From NCBI GenBank assembly GCA_021793595.1, contig JAJYSL010000105.1, positions 1 to 13,449 on the forward strand: DNA of 13,449 bases. The letters are read 5' to 3'. Below the pieces are notes generated by a model, which worked only from the letters and a program-made list of their open reading frames with translations, did no database searches and was not told where the DNA came from. A program made the translations under genes and the position numbers. This document shows positions 1 through 6,939 of the stretch, one piece after another. Each line of letters starts with the position of its first letter. Positions within the stretch are counted from its first letter, which is position 1. This DNA comes from Acidobacteriota bacterium (lineage in GTDB: Bacteria; Acidobacteriota; Terriglobia; Terriglobales; Acidobacteriaceae).

Positions 1-2
1 GT

Positions 3-74
3 TACCGGGATCTGTGGGCATTGGAAGCCATCCTCAACCCTACGCAGCACGCTTCCGCCGAGGTCGCTGCGTAG
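3..74 (+). CDS. Possible C-terminal tail of an upstream gene (partial)
   Basis: Frame 3 is open from the window edge to a TAG at 72-74 and reads as 23 residues starting YRDLWALEAILNP and ending SAEVAA. The composition is protein-like and it runs in the same direction as the DinB gene that starts 81 bases further on. Nothing in it allows a family assignment. The other two plus-strand frames also stay open through this short stretch, so the choice of frame is not forced. Sequence to the left of the window would settle it. Confidence 0.3.
   Translation, partial: YRDLWALEAILNPTQHASAEVAA
40..74 (+). repeat. Perfect 9-bp inverted repeat ending at the tail stop codon
   Basis: CTACGCAGC (40-48) and GCTGCGTAG (66-74) are perfect reverse complements separated by 17 bases. 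The right arm ends exactly on the TAG of the possible upstream gene. No run of T follows (the next bases are TAACATCAACC), so it is a poor match to an intrinsic terminator. It could still fold in RNA as a 3'-end stabiliser or be a protein-binding dyad. The dyad is seen directly; any role is inference. Confidence 0.4.
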
Positions 75-141
75 TAACATCAACCTAACCGCCGCCCGCC
101 ACTTTCAACTATGCGCGGGACATGCTCGTAGAAACTTTAGA

Positions 142-659
142 AGAGGAGAGCAAGGATGGAAATACGAGAGATGTTTCTACCGGAATTCGAACAGGAAATG
201 AAGAAGACTCGGGCAATACTAGAGCGAGTGCCGGAGGGGAAGCCGGACTTCAAGCCTCATGAAAAATCGATGGCACTGGGTAAGCTGGCGGCACACACGG
301 CGCAGTTACCGGAATTTGCAGTTCGGATCGTCGAGCTGCCGGAGCTGGATTTTTCGAAATCAGATATGAAGCCACTAGTCATGGAGTCGAGAAAACAACT
401 TCTGGATGCCTTTGACGGGGTTGTTGACAAAGCGCGCGCTGCGATTGCAAAGGCTTCCGACGAAGAATGGCAGAAGAAATGGAAGCTCAGCTTTCAAGGG
501 CGCACCATTGCTGACGCGCCGCGATTCCTGATCTATCGCAATATGTTTCTCAACCACATCATTCACCACCGTGCCCAGTTGGGCGTCTATTTGCGGCTGA
601 ATGATGTTCCGCTGCCCGGAACGTATGGCCCGTCGGCAGACGATTCCATGGGCTTCTAG
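142..659 (+). CDS. DinB/YfiT-like putative metal-dependent protein (CDS 156-659)
   Basis: The coding part is 156-659 (167 aa); the interval also includes the ribosome site AGAGGAG at 142-148, seven bases before the ATG. The protein has the size and all-helical character of the DinB/DUF664 four-helix bundle superfamily. The family's metal-binding histidine triad is visible: H47 in the helix LGKLAAHTAQ, then H134 and H138 in NHIIHHRAQLG, the typical C-terminal family motif. Members include thiol transferases and damage-induced proteins of unknown activity, often with a bound divalent metal; the exact reaction cannot be read from sequence. The protein is cytosolic, with no signal peptide. The gene stands alone: it is followed by a terminator at 697-738 and faces the GH13 gene on the other strand. 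Family assignment is firm, function open. Confidence 0.88.
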
Positions 660-696
660 TGAACTTTCAGACACCTCTGGCGCTTGCAGGACCACG

Positions 697-738
697 CGGC
701 GCAGCCTCTTTTTCAGAGAGCTGCGCCGTTTTCATTTT
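697..738 (+). terminator. Rho-independent terminator after the DinB-family gene
   Basis: The stem CGGCGCAGC (697-705) pairs with GCTGCGCCG (720-728) and is extended by CTCT/AGAG across a one-base bulge, leaving a small T-rich loop. TTTTCATTTT follows at 729-738. It starts 38 bases after the DinB stop. On the minus strand the stem is not followed by T residues, so it should mainly stop plus-strand transcription, although it lies 35 bases past the 3' end of the convergent GH13 gene and may help there too. Confidence 0.8.
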
Positions 739-772
739 GCGAATGCATGCATGGGGGATTCTTGACAGTGGG

Positions 773-2581
773 CTATTGCACCGTTCCTATAAACACGGCG
801 AATGGCGGAAGGGTCACGTGATCCAAATCGATATCCTTGGCGACACCCTGGTCGGCAAGGAGGGCTCTCGCGTGTGTGGTTCGAATTCCCTGCGCCTGCA
901 GCTTGTACGAGACAGTATGGGGCTCGTCTGTAAAGTTCATCGCAACCAGCACCGATGGTCCTGCGCCGGGATTTTTTCGCAAATAAGACAGAACATTCGG
1001 ATTCGAAGTGTCCACCATAATGTTTTGCCCATCGCGAAGTGCGGGGTTCTCCGCTCGCATAGCGATGAGGTGTTTATACCAGTTCAGCAAGGAATTGGGT
1101 TGGCCGGATTCAACCTGAACGTTAACAGTTTTATAGCTGGACGGAATCGGCAGCCAGGTTTTCGCCGCCGTGCTGAATCCGGCATTTTTCCCTGAATCCC
1201 ACTGCATGGGAGTTCGCTCGCCGTCGCGCCCTTTGTATTTTGGCCAACCGCGAATGCCGTCAGGATCCTGCACTTCTGCCAGTGTCTTTGGCGGAGTCGT
1301 CACCATTCCAATCTCCTGCCCGTAATACATCAAATCCGCGGAGCGGGTGGTCAGCAGGATTGCGGCCACAATGCGGGCAATGGCGGCATCGTGTTTGCCG
1401 TCGCCATAGCGGTTCCAGCTGCGATCGTTATCGTGATTGTCGAAGACGAACAGCGGCATGTAACCATCCAGCTCTGTTTCCGCCTGATTGATCTTGGTGC
1501 GAAATTCGTTCACGTCGAGGCGATCGATGAAGCCGACTTGCATGTCCATCGGCAGTTGAAGTTCGTTGTGGGCCTTTCCACCGTACCATTCCAGCTGGCT
1601 TTGAATGTTGCTGAGATAGGTTTCCCCGATTAGAACGCGATTTCCGGGGTAGCTGTCGATCATCTTGCGAAGCGCCCGCATCACTACGTGGACCTCCGGA
1701 AGATTCTCTGTTCGGTTTTGCTCTTCATTAGGATTGCCCACTTCATTTGTGCCGGGTAGGATTTTCTCATTGCGCAGTTCCGGATCTTCAAACAGTTCAG
1801 GGATCGCATCGAGGCGGAATCCGGCGACTCCCTTGTTGAGCCAGAATCGGCAGGCATCGAACATCGCCTTTTCGACGGCAGGATTACGCCAGTTCAGGTC
1901 CGGCTGCGCCGCCAAAAACTTGTGATAATACCATTGCTTCGTGGTCGGATCGTATGTCCAGGCGGAGCCGCCAAATTCACTCTCCCAATTGTTGGGCGGA
2001 ATGCCGGGGCCTTTTCCATCGCGCCAAATATACCAGTCGCGTTTGGGATTGTTGCGGGAACTGCGGCTCTCTTTGAACCACGGAGATTGATCCGAGGTAT
2101 GGTTCATCACCATGTCCATGATCACGCGGATGTGATGGGCCTTGGCCGCTGCCAGCAGATGATCGAAGTCCGCCATGGTCCCGAACATCGGGTCGATCGC
2201 CTCGTAGTTGGAGATGTCGTACCCGAAATCCTTCTGCGGCGAAGGGTAAATCGGCGTCAGCCAAATGGCATTGACCTTCAAACTTTGCAGATAATCCAGA
2301 CGCTGGATGATCCCGTTGATGTCACCAATTCCATCTCCGTTCGTGTCCTGGAAGCTGCGCGGATAGATCTCATACACCAGCGCATGTTGCCACCACAGTG
2401 AAGCGTTTATCTCCTTCGAAGTTGAAGCCGATTTGGTCGATGGAGTCGGCTCGGAAGTCCTGGCTGTGACTGCAAACACCGAGCACGGGGCAATGCAGGC
2501 CGCAAGCAGGCCAATCATCACATTTCGCTTGGCGGCAATAAAAGCTACGCGCGAGAGATCGAAAGCACAGAATAGACCCAT
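773..2581 (-). CDS. GH13 alpha-glucosidase (maltase-like), exported or lipoprotein
   Basis: This is a retaining glycoside hydrolase of family 13 in the oligo-1,6-glucosidase/alpha-glucosidase group. I start it at 2581 (602 aa) because AGGAG sits five bases upstream; the frame stays open to 2632 but that start has no such site. An N-terminal signal follows (KRNVMIGLLAACIAPC), with a possible lipobox LAAC (Cys29), or cleavage after VTA. The GH13 regions are all present: DMVMNH (about 156-161), GFRLDA with nucleophile Asp258, IGET with acid/base Glu320, and DNHD with Asp384. QPDLN (226-230) marks the oligo-1,6-glucosidase type, and RLDAIPELFED resembles subfamily 17 maltases. DTNGDGIGD is a calcium-site-like loop. 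The residue after the nucleophile is Ala; in this group Val there goes with alpha-1,6 activity, so alpha-1,4 substrates such as maltose are more likely. No sugar transporter is adjacent. Confidence 0.92.
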   Translation of the reverse strand: MGLFCAFDLSRVAFIAAKRNVMIGLLAACIAPCSVFAVTARTSEPTPSTKSASTSKEINASLWWQHALVYEIYPRSFQDTNGDGIGDINGIIQRLDYLQSLKVNAIWLTPIYPSPQKDFGYDISNYEAIDPMFGTMADFDHLLAAAKAHHIRVIMDMVMNHTSDQSPWFKESRSSRNNPKRDWYIWRDGKGPGIPPNNWESEFGGSAWTYDPTTKQWYYHKFLAAQPDLNWRNPAVEKAMFDACRFWLNKGVAGFRLDAIPELFEDPELRNEKILPGTNEVGNPNEEQNRTENLPEVHVVMRALRKMIDSYPGNRVLIGETYLSNIQSQLEWYGGKAHNELQLPMDMQVGFIDRLDVNEFRTKINQAETELDGYMPLFVFDNHDNDRSWNRYGDGKHDAAIARIVAAILLTTRSADLMYYGQEIGMVTTPPKTLAEVQDPDGIRGWPKYKGRDGERTPMQWDSGKNAGFSTAAKTWLPIPSSYKTVNVQVESGQPNSLLNWYKHLIAMRAENPALRDGQNIMVDTSNPNVLSYLRKNPGAGPSVLVAMNFTDEPHTVSYKLQAQGIRTTHARALLADQGVAKDIDLDHVTLPPFAVFIGTVQ

Positions 2582-2582
2582 T

Positions 2583-2598
2583 TCATCTCCTGAGATGA
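2583..2598 (-). promoter_or_regulatory. Dyad enclosing the ribosome site of the GH13 gene
   Basis: TCATCTC (2583-2589) and GAGATGA (2592-2598) form a perfect 7-bp inverted repeat around two bases, ending one base from the GH13 start codon. In the transcript it could fold with six pairs and a four-base loop and would half-bury the AGGAG ribosome site. It might therefore tune translation. The dyad is seen in the sequence; the effect is inferred and the hairpin is modest. Confidence 0.4.
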
Positions 2599-2644
2599 GG
2601 TCGTGCCGAACGGAGGAATTTGCGCCGGCCACCTCAATGCTTAG

Positions 2645-2673
2645 CGTATATTTGGCAGGCGACCTGAGCGCAA
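2645..2673 (-). promoter_or_regulatory. Candidate sigma-70-like promoter for the GH13 gene
   Basis: On the minus strand TTGCGC (-35-like, bases 2668-2673) and TATACG (-10-like, 2645-2650) are separated by exactly 17 bases, about 65 bases before the GH13 start. Each hexamer matches the consensus at about four of six positions. It is the best pair in the 140-base gap after the polymerase-like gene and would let the hydrolase be expressed on its own. The evidence is pattern only. Confidence 0.35.
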
Positions 2674-2721
2674 GTTCGCATTCGACGAAATGAATGCCGG
2701 ATAAATCTCAAAGAAACCAAA

Positions 2722-4245
2722 CTACAAAGTATTGCGAACTTCCTGGGCCTTCGGCACCAACTCCTGGCCAGCTACGACAATTTTTGCCTGGACCTTCCGA
2801 AATCCGAACAATACGGCGACTTGCGGGGCAACATATCGCGTGATCCACATCACGATCAGGATCAGCGGAACGTAATGACCCCAGAGCTGAGGATGAACCG
2901 GCAACAGCAGCCCAGGCGCAGCAAAGGCGGCGTAGCCAACCAGTACCAGTCCCCACGGGCTTTCGCGGGCATCTCCAAAGACGCCGTTCAGAAAGATAAA
3001 AGTAAAGAAATACATAATGGGCATCACCACCACGATGCCGGACCAGCCTAATTCGCGATAGGCGTCACCAATGGGAGCAAACGCCACAGAGGTCGTAAAG
3101 TCTTCCTCGCCGGCTTCGTTCGTTTCCCGGCCATAGATATTTCCCAGCGAAAGATTTACGCGGCCCGGCCATAGAATATGCGGAATCACCATTTCGAAGC
3201 CGTCAACCAGATAGCTGAGACCCGCCGGACTCGAATGTTCCGTTACCTGAATGAGGCGATCATCCTGGCAGATCAAAGATTCACGATCCAGCAGACCGTG
3301 GGGATGGTCATAGCAGAGAGAGACTTGATTGACGTCTTCATTTGTCTTCAAGGAGTCAGCGTACCAGTGATACATCGCTGGGATGGAACCTGGATTCTTC
3401 AACAGGTCTAGGGTTGCGTTGACGGTACCAGCCAGCGTTGTCTGGCGAGTGAACCCGCGTGCATATTGTGCCCAGGGGAACAGAAATCCTATGGCAAATG
3501 CCAGCCATGCAATCATCGCCATCACTTGCAAGGGCCGGAAGCGGTATTCCAGGGCGGCGCACACCAGGAAGTAGGAGAAGAAGGGGGTATACATCCCCTG
3601 TTTTGAGGCAGCGATGAAGCCGAATCCAGCCACGTAGAAAATGCTGACGATCACAATCCAGTTCATGCTGCGGGTACCGCGGCTGATACAGATCTCGTAA
3701 TACGTCGCAAGAATTGTTGCCATTGGGATGAAGATATTCAGCTGGTTCAGCGCTGTCCAAATGGTCCCGGTGCCTCCGGTGTTGTAGTTTGTCAGAAGCA
3801 CCTGACTGAAAAGCCCAATCACCAATAAGCCGGCAGAGGTATTCTTCAGATTTTCCAGGTCTCGAGTGGTGAAGCGCACAAAATTGCGCCTCGTCGAAAA
3901 CCTGCGGCTCAGGCCGGCTGCTGCCAATATCCCTGCCCATCCGATCGCGGTGGCCGTAATCGTGATCATCGGTTGTTGAAAATGCTTGTCGGAAGGCTCC
4001 CACGTGAGGACCTTGAGAAAAATCAGAATGACAAACGTGGGGATGGCCATAAAAAACACGTATGCCCCGCTTGTCGTGGCCAGGCCGTCCAGTACGTTGA
4101 AGGCCATTGCGCTGAAAACCAGGGTCAAGCATGCCAGAAACGCGAAAATCGGATCGGTACCATCGAGCAATTGCGCGAGAAGCAGCGACACGGCCACGAT
4201 CAACACATGGTTAATATTGATCCGCGTTGGATAAGGTAGTTGCAC
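2722..4245 (-). CDS. Polytopic membrane protein, O-antigen polymerase/ligase-like (Wzy-like)
   Basis: The 507-residue protein is very hydrophobic with about 10-12 membrane segments, for example near residues 13-28, 33-50, 60-80, 94-112, 137-152, 196-212, 240-260, 402-420, 432-450 and 457-475. A long polar stretch at about 262-395 probably forms the large outer loop typical of Wzy polymerases and WaaL-type ligases. The motif near APIGDAYRELGWSGI (390-404) before the last helices resembles the end of oligosaccharide-repeat polymerases. Such proteins join lipid-linked glycan units, or move them to an acceptor, on the outer face of the inner membrane. These families are poorly conserved, so the substrate cannot be given. 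The start at 4245 is GTG with no clear ribosome site, so the N terminus may be slightly off. A GT87-like gene lies upstream in the same direction, which fits surface glycan assembly. Confidence 0.65.
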   Translation of the reverse strand: MQLPYPTRININHVLIVAVSLLLAQLLDGTDPIFAFLACLTLVFSAMAFNVLDGLATTSGAYVFFMAIPTFVILIFLKVLTWEPSDKHFQQPMITITATAIGWAGILAAAGLSRRFSTRRNFVRFTTRDLENLKNTSAGLLVIGLFSQVLLTNYNTGGTGTIWTALNQLNIFIPMATILATYYEICISRGTRSMNWIVIVSIFYVAGFGFIAASKQGMYTPFFSYFLVCAALEYRFRPLQVMAMIAWLAFAIGFLFPWAQYARGFTRQTTLAGTVNATLDLLKNPGSIPAMYHWYADSLKTNEDVNQVSLCYDHPHGLLDRESLICQDDRLIQVTEHSSPAGLSYLVDGFEMVIPHILWPGRVNLSLGNIYGRETNEAGEEDFTTSVAFAPIGDAYRELGWSGIVVVMPIMYFFTFIFLNGVFGDARESPWGLVLVGYAAFAAPGLLLPVHPQLWGHYVPLILIVMWITRYVAPQVAVLFGFRKVQAKIVVAGQELVPKAQEVRNTL

Positions 4246-4556
4246 TAATCAGATTTCAACGATACATACCGGAGGCTTCAGAAGCTGTGCACTTGCAGGA
4301 GCGAGACGGTTCTGCCAGGTGATCTAAGTTTCATTTCGAAGTTTATCTTATCTTCAGTTGGTCCGATCAGCCATCCAAGATCGAGGTTTCTACCTGACTG
4401 ACAGTCGAACTGAGAAGTGAGTATGTCAACTCGCACCGCATGCAATTTCAGACCTCCGTTTCCCTTTTCTTTCAAATACAAAGATTCTTCTTTTGGCCGT
4501 TGCAGCAACTTCGATCAGATGGCTTGTCTTTTCTCTGTAGCAATGGGAAAACTGCT
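4246..4556. other. 311-base intergenic region, no convincing gene
   Basis: It separates the GT87-like gene from the polymerase-like gene on the minus strand. A 76-codon minus frame (4278-4508) begins with TTG, has no ribosome site and resembles nothing I know, so I do not call it. Three small signals are visible: a perfect TTGACA box on the minus strand (4424-4429) with no good -10 at the usual distance, the odd palindrome GACTG-A-CAGTC (4396-4406) just downstream of it, and another, GTTGC-A-GCAAC (4499-4509). The gap probably carries the promoter of the polymerase-like gene; I see no strong terminator for the GT87-like gene. Confidence 0.5.
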
Positions 4557-5816
4557 CTAGATATCCCAACGTGATGACCACTTCGTGCTGCTTTGCAGCT
4601 GGTACGTTGCCACAATCAGAAGTAATAACAACAGAAGGTTCGCCAAAATCACCGGCAGGTTCGATTCGAAGCGCCAGATACCCAGCGCTCGCTCCAGATA
4701 CCAAAAATATGCAATCAACGCCAAGACTAGGTTGCGCGTGTTGCTGCGTTGCGACTTCAGTGCAACACCAAGACAGAAGATCAGAACAAGAAAGTCGTAA
4801 ATCATGTGCTGGAAGCAAACCAGACTCGCCACCAGCAAACATGCCAGAAGAATTCTTCCGTCTACGCTGCGCGCATTTCTGGCAAAGTATGCCGCAATGG
4901 TGCAGGCCAATACGATTGCGATCCCGTAAGGGAGCATTGCCAACCATGCCGGCCTGGAGGAAATGTGCCGCAGCAGCATTTCAGACACGGCCATGATGTC
5001 TGCCACTCCTGGAACAAAGCCGCCAGTCTGGTGAACTTCTGTACGGAATGGGTCAAGCGCAAGCGTACGCCACCCCGTACTGATCCATGCGTCGATGAAC
5101 AGAAACCCTACCAATGGTGGAATTATTGAATAGAAGAGCATTTTCCATTTTCGGCGCAGCAGGAGAAATACTACGAGCACTGGCGGAAGGCTGTATTTCT
5201 CGTATGCGGCTCCCAGCAGCAAGCCTCGTGCTTCCTGTGCGCCGACAAACGCCCACAAACCCACGCACATCAGAGCCAGCGCGTCGTTCTGGCCGTTTCC
5301 AACCGTGACACGGAAAGGGGTACTCAAGAGTACCAACACAAATAACAACCAAGTCCTGCTTCTGCCAAGTTCGCAAAGGCGAGCAACGCTCCATCCGAGG
5401 ACGGAAACGAAGCACACATTGCATATCGCCCAAGGCAGCTTAGCCTTGGCGAACGATAGGAAGCCGAACGGCAGTAGCAGCAGGTAAAGCTCGTGCAAAT
5501 AAAGTGGAATCTGGCTCAGAAGAATTTCATGCTGCCGGTCGCCGGATAAATACACGCTCCAGGGATCTCTGTGCAACAGCAGCAAATGCGCGGCGCTCCA
5601 TTGAAAGTCCATAGATCTATGAATCGCGTTCTCTATCGCGACAAGAGTTGATGCCGATGCGAGCAGGGAGCCCAGGATGAGTGTGAACTTCGAAGTTAGG
5701 AATTCCAGCAAAGGGTCATGCTGCGCCCCGCTCGGACAATGACTAGGAGGCGAAGGTTCCCGCGCGATGGATGTATGGGGCGGCGCCAAATTTTTGCCCG
5801 GTTGTTTCACGTCCAT
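4557..5816 (-). CDS. GT87-like (DUF2029) polyprenyl-phosphate-sugar-dependent membrane glycosyltransferase
   Basis: The start ATG at 5816 is preceded by AAAGGAGG five bases away, so it is well supported; length 419 aa. After a polar, proline-rich N terminus (1-40) come about ten hydrophobic helices. The layout fits GT-C fold enzymes of family GT87: a first helix at about 44-63, then an acidic residue (Asp70, in MDFQW) in the first outer loop, where GT-C enzymes keep their catalytic Asp, followed by SVYL. The motif GNGQNDALAL (173-182) corresponds to the family's conserved GQxN-type segment, and YEKYSLPP (205-212) to the K-P segment after it. GT87 enzymes transfer mannose or another hexose from a polyprenyl-phosphate donor on the periplasmic side. 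Donor and acceptor here are unknown. Next on the strand is a Wzy/ligase-like gene, suggesting glycan assembly. Confidence 0.75.
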   Translation of the reverse strand: MDVKQPGKNLAPPHTSIAREPSPPSHCPSGAQHDPLLEFLTSKFTLILGSLLASASTLVAIENAIHRSMDFQWSAAHLLLLHRDPWSVYLSGDRQHEILLSQIPLYLHELYLLLLPFGFLSFAKAKLPWAICNVCFVSVLGWSVARLCELGRSRTWLLFVLVLLSTPFRVTVGNGQNDALALMCVGLWAFVGAQEARGLLLGAAYEKYSLPPVLVVFLLLRRKWKMLFYSIIPPLVGFLFIDAWISTGWRTLALDPFRTEVHQTGGFVPGVADIMAVSEMLLRHISSRPAWLAMLPYGIAIVLACTIAAYFARNARSVDGRILLACLLVASLVCFQHMIYDFLVLIFCLGVALKSQRSNTRNLVLALIAYFWYLERALGIWRFESNLPVILANLLLLLLLIVATYQLQSSTKWSSRWDI

Positions 5817-6031
5817 GTTCGCCTCCTTTCCCGATCCCGCACGCTAACGCCAATCCGGGCCGCGAGAAAAGCATCACTCCCATTCAGAATAGAACAGCAG
5901 AAACAGGTGCAGCCTCTGCTCCCCTTGTTAGATTTCCTTCGAATCCAATGAGACTAGCAGCGAGCGGAGGGAATCGTGTGAAGTGCCTCTTTGGCCGCCG
6001 CCGAGTCAGGCGTCGGGCTCTCGGGCGAAGC
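5817..6031. other. Intergenic region upstream of the GT87-like gene
   Basis: These 215 bases lie between the GT87-like start and the 3' end of the small minus-strand gene at 6032. Apart from the ribosome site AAAGGAGG next to 5816, I see no gene, clear promoter or terminator. Plus-strand frames crossing it continue into the antisense of neighbouring genes and are not supported. Confidence 0.5.
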
Positions 6032-6343
6032 TTAGCTGGCGTTCTCGGATTTGTCTGTCGCGCCGGGGCTATTGGGTTCTTCGTTCACCCGAATGCGCAG
6101 GGAGCTGAGAAAATTCAAATCCTGGGGAGTAAATGGTCCGGAACCGGGCCTGTCTGCAGACAATGTTTCTGCTGGTTCCGGCGTGGCTTCATTGAGACCG
6201 ATGGTCGCTTCCAGGACCAGCATGACCTCAAAGCCTTCCGCGCGGATATTGCGCACTACTCCGGCAATTTGGTCGGATTCGGCTACGGTCTCGTGGATGG
6301 CTTCGCCAAGCTGCTCAATGAGATTGCGTATCTTGCGATTCAA
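6032..6343 (-). CDS. Unrecognised 103-aa soluble protein, TTG start
   Basis: The start is TTG at 6343, chosen because GGGGAGG lies seven bases upstream and because the helical N terminus MNRKIRNLIEQLGEAIHETV reads as a natural protein start. Residues 1-50 are predicted helix and strand (EAIHETVAESDQIAGVVRNIRAEGFEVMLVLEATIGL). A Pro/Glu/Ser-rich, probably disordered section follows at 51-72. A short conserved-looking block FTPQDLNFLSSLRIRV (71-86) precedes a polar tail. There is no signal peptide, membrane segment or cysteine pair. I cannot name the family; the helix-linker-short-motif design suggests a partner-binding protein. It diverges from the membrane protein at 6444 across a 100-base gap, so the two may share regulation. 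Coding status is likely, function unknown. Confidence 0.68.
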   Translation of the reverse strand: MNRKIRNLIEQLGEAIHETVAESDQIAGVVRNIRAEGFEVMLVLEATIGLNEATPEPAETLSADRPGSGPFTPQDLNFLSSLRIRVNEEPNSPGATDKSENAS

Positions 6344-6443
6344 ATTCAGCCTCCCCGCGTCGAAACAGCCGCGTTTTTCTTACCATACTTTGGTTTCGAC
6401 AAGAGGGCAACGTCGTACCGCACGGCTGCTACACTTTTTCTGT
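6344..6443. promoter_or_regulatory. Shared divergent control region
   Basis: These 100 bases separate two diverging genes and must hold the start signals of the minus-strand gene and probably of the plus-strand gene. On the plus strand TACACT (6430-6435) looks like a -10 box and lies only eight bases before the GTG chosen as start, which would give a nearly leaderless transcript. No good -35 partner is present. For the minus gene only the strong GGGGAGG ribosome site is clear. Confidence 0.35.
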
Positions 6444-6920
6444 GTGGATAAGGTTCGTCTAGGTCGAAAGCTTGGGATCGGCACCCGCCTGGCAGCCAAG
6501 GCTCTGCGGGAGCAGGCGCAGAATGTGGCTTCCGGGGGGAATGCATCGTCTGCCGCCGCCCCAGCCCAGCGGCGACCTGCCCCCGCGTCACCCAGGGCAG
6601 AATCGAAGCCGCGGCCTTCGACGGCGGGCAGCGCGATTCCCAGCGGCAATCTGGTCCGCAAGGCGGCGCAAGGCGGTCGCGGGTTTGGCCGCGCTTTCTG
6701 GAAGCCATTTTCCGCCGCTGGTCGTGCCTTGTGGCATGAGGTCACCGGACTTTTCTTCGCGTTGTTTGCGCTGTTTTTTGCCCAGGGTCTCTGGCGCCTG
6801 CGGGATGACTGGAGATTCGGACCAGAACATCGACACTTCGAGATTGATCTGGTGATGACTGCGGTATTTCTCTATTTTTCCATCAGCGCGTTCGTTCGCT
6901 CACGTCGCACGCAGCATTAG
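6444..6920 (+). CDS. Unrecognised small membrane protein with two C-terminal helices
   Basis: The frame is open from 6051, but the part before about 6440 lies opposite the better supported minus-strand gene and does not read like protein, so I begin at GTG 6444 (158 aa). No ribosome site precedes it; a -10-like TACACT eight bases upstream would fit a leaderless message. Residues 1-30 are basic and helical, and 31-75 form an Ala/Pro/Arg/Ser-rich disordered linker (AAAPAQRRPAPASPR). Two hydrophobic stretches follow: TGLFFALFALFFAQGLWRL (101-119) and DLVMTAVFLYFSISAFV (135-151), joined by a charged loop DDWRFGPEHRHFE. The tail is Arg-rich. This suggests an inner-membrane hairpin with a cytoplasmic basic N region. 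The family is unknown. The methylmalonyl-CoA mutase gene starts 19 bases downstream, so co-transcription is plausible. Confidence 0.6.
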   Translation: MDKVRLGRKLGIGTRLAAKALREQAQNVASGGNASSAAAPAQRRPAPASPRAESKPRPSTAGSAIPSGNLVRKAAQGGRGFGRAFWKPFSAAGRALWHEVTGLFFALFALFFAQGLWRLRDDWRFGPEHRHFEIDLVMTAVFLYFSISAFVRSRRTQH

Positions 6921-6939
6921 GATGCTTTTGATCGCATGA

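Noticed and set aside
659..1195. 178-codon plus-strand frame over the 3' end of the GH13 gene
   Set aside because: Antisense to a gene with clear family motifs, and it runs across the terminator at 697-738.
2582..2632. GH13 start at 2632 giving 17 extra residues
   Set aside because: The strong AGGAG ribosome site serves the ATG at 2581, and the extension would place a polar stretch before the signal sequence.
3356..4132. 258-codon minus-strand frame inside the polymerase-like gene
   Set aside because: Out-of-frame shadow of a hydrophobic gene; hydrophilic, His/Arg-rich, no start signal.
4278..4508. 76-codon minus-strand frame in the gap between the GT87-like and polymerase-like genes
   Set aside because: TTG start, no ribosome site, no recognisable motif; length is within chance for this gap.
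6051..6443. N-terminal extension of the plus-strand membrane-protein frame
   Set aside because: It lies opposite the better supported minus-strand gene at 6032-6343 and its Ser/Arg/Thr-rich translation does not look like protein.
6346..6836. Minus-strand frames opposite the 6444-6920 gene
   Set aside because: Arg/Pro-rich composition typical of antisense frames in GC-rich coding DNA; no start signals.
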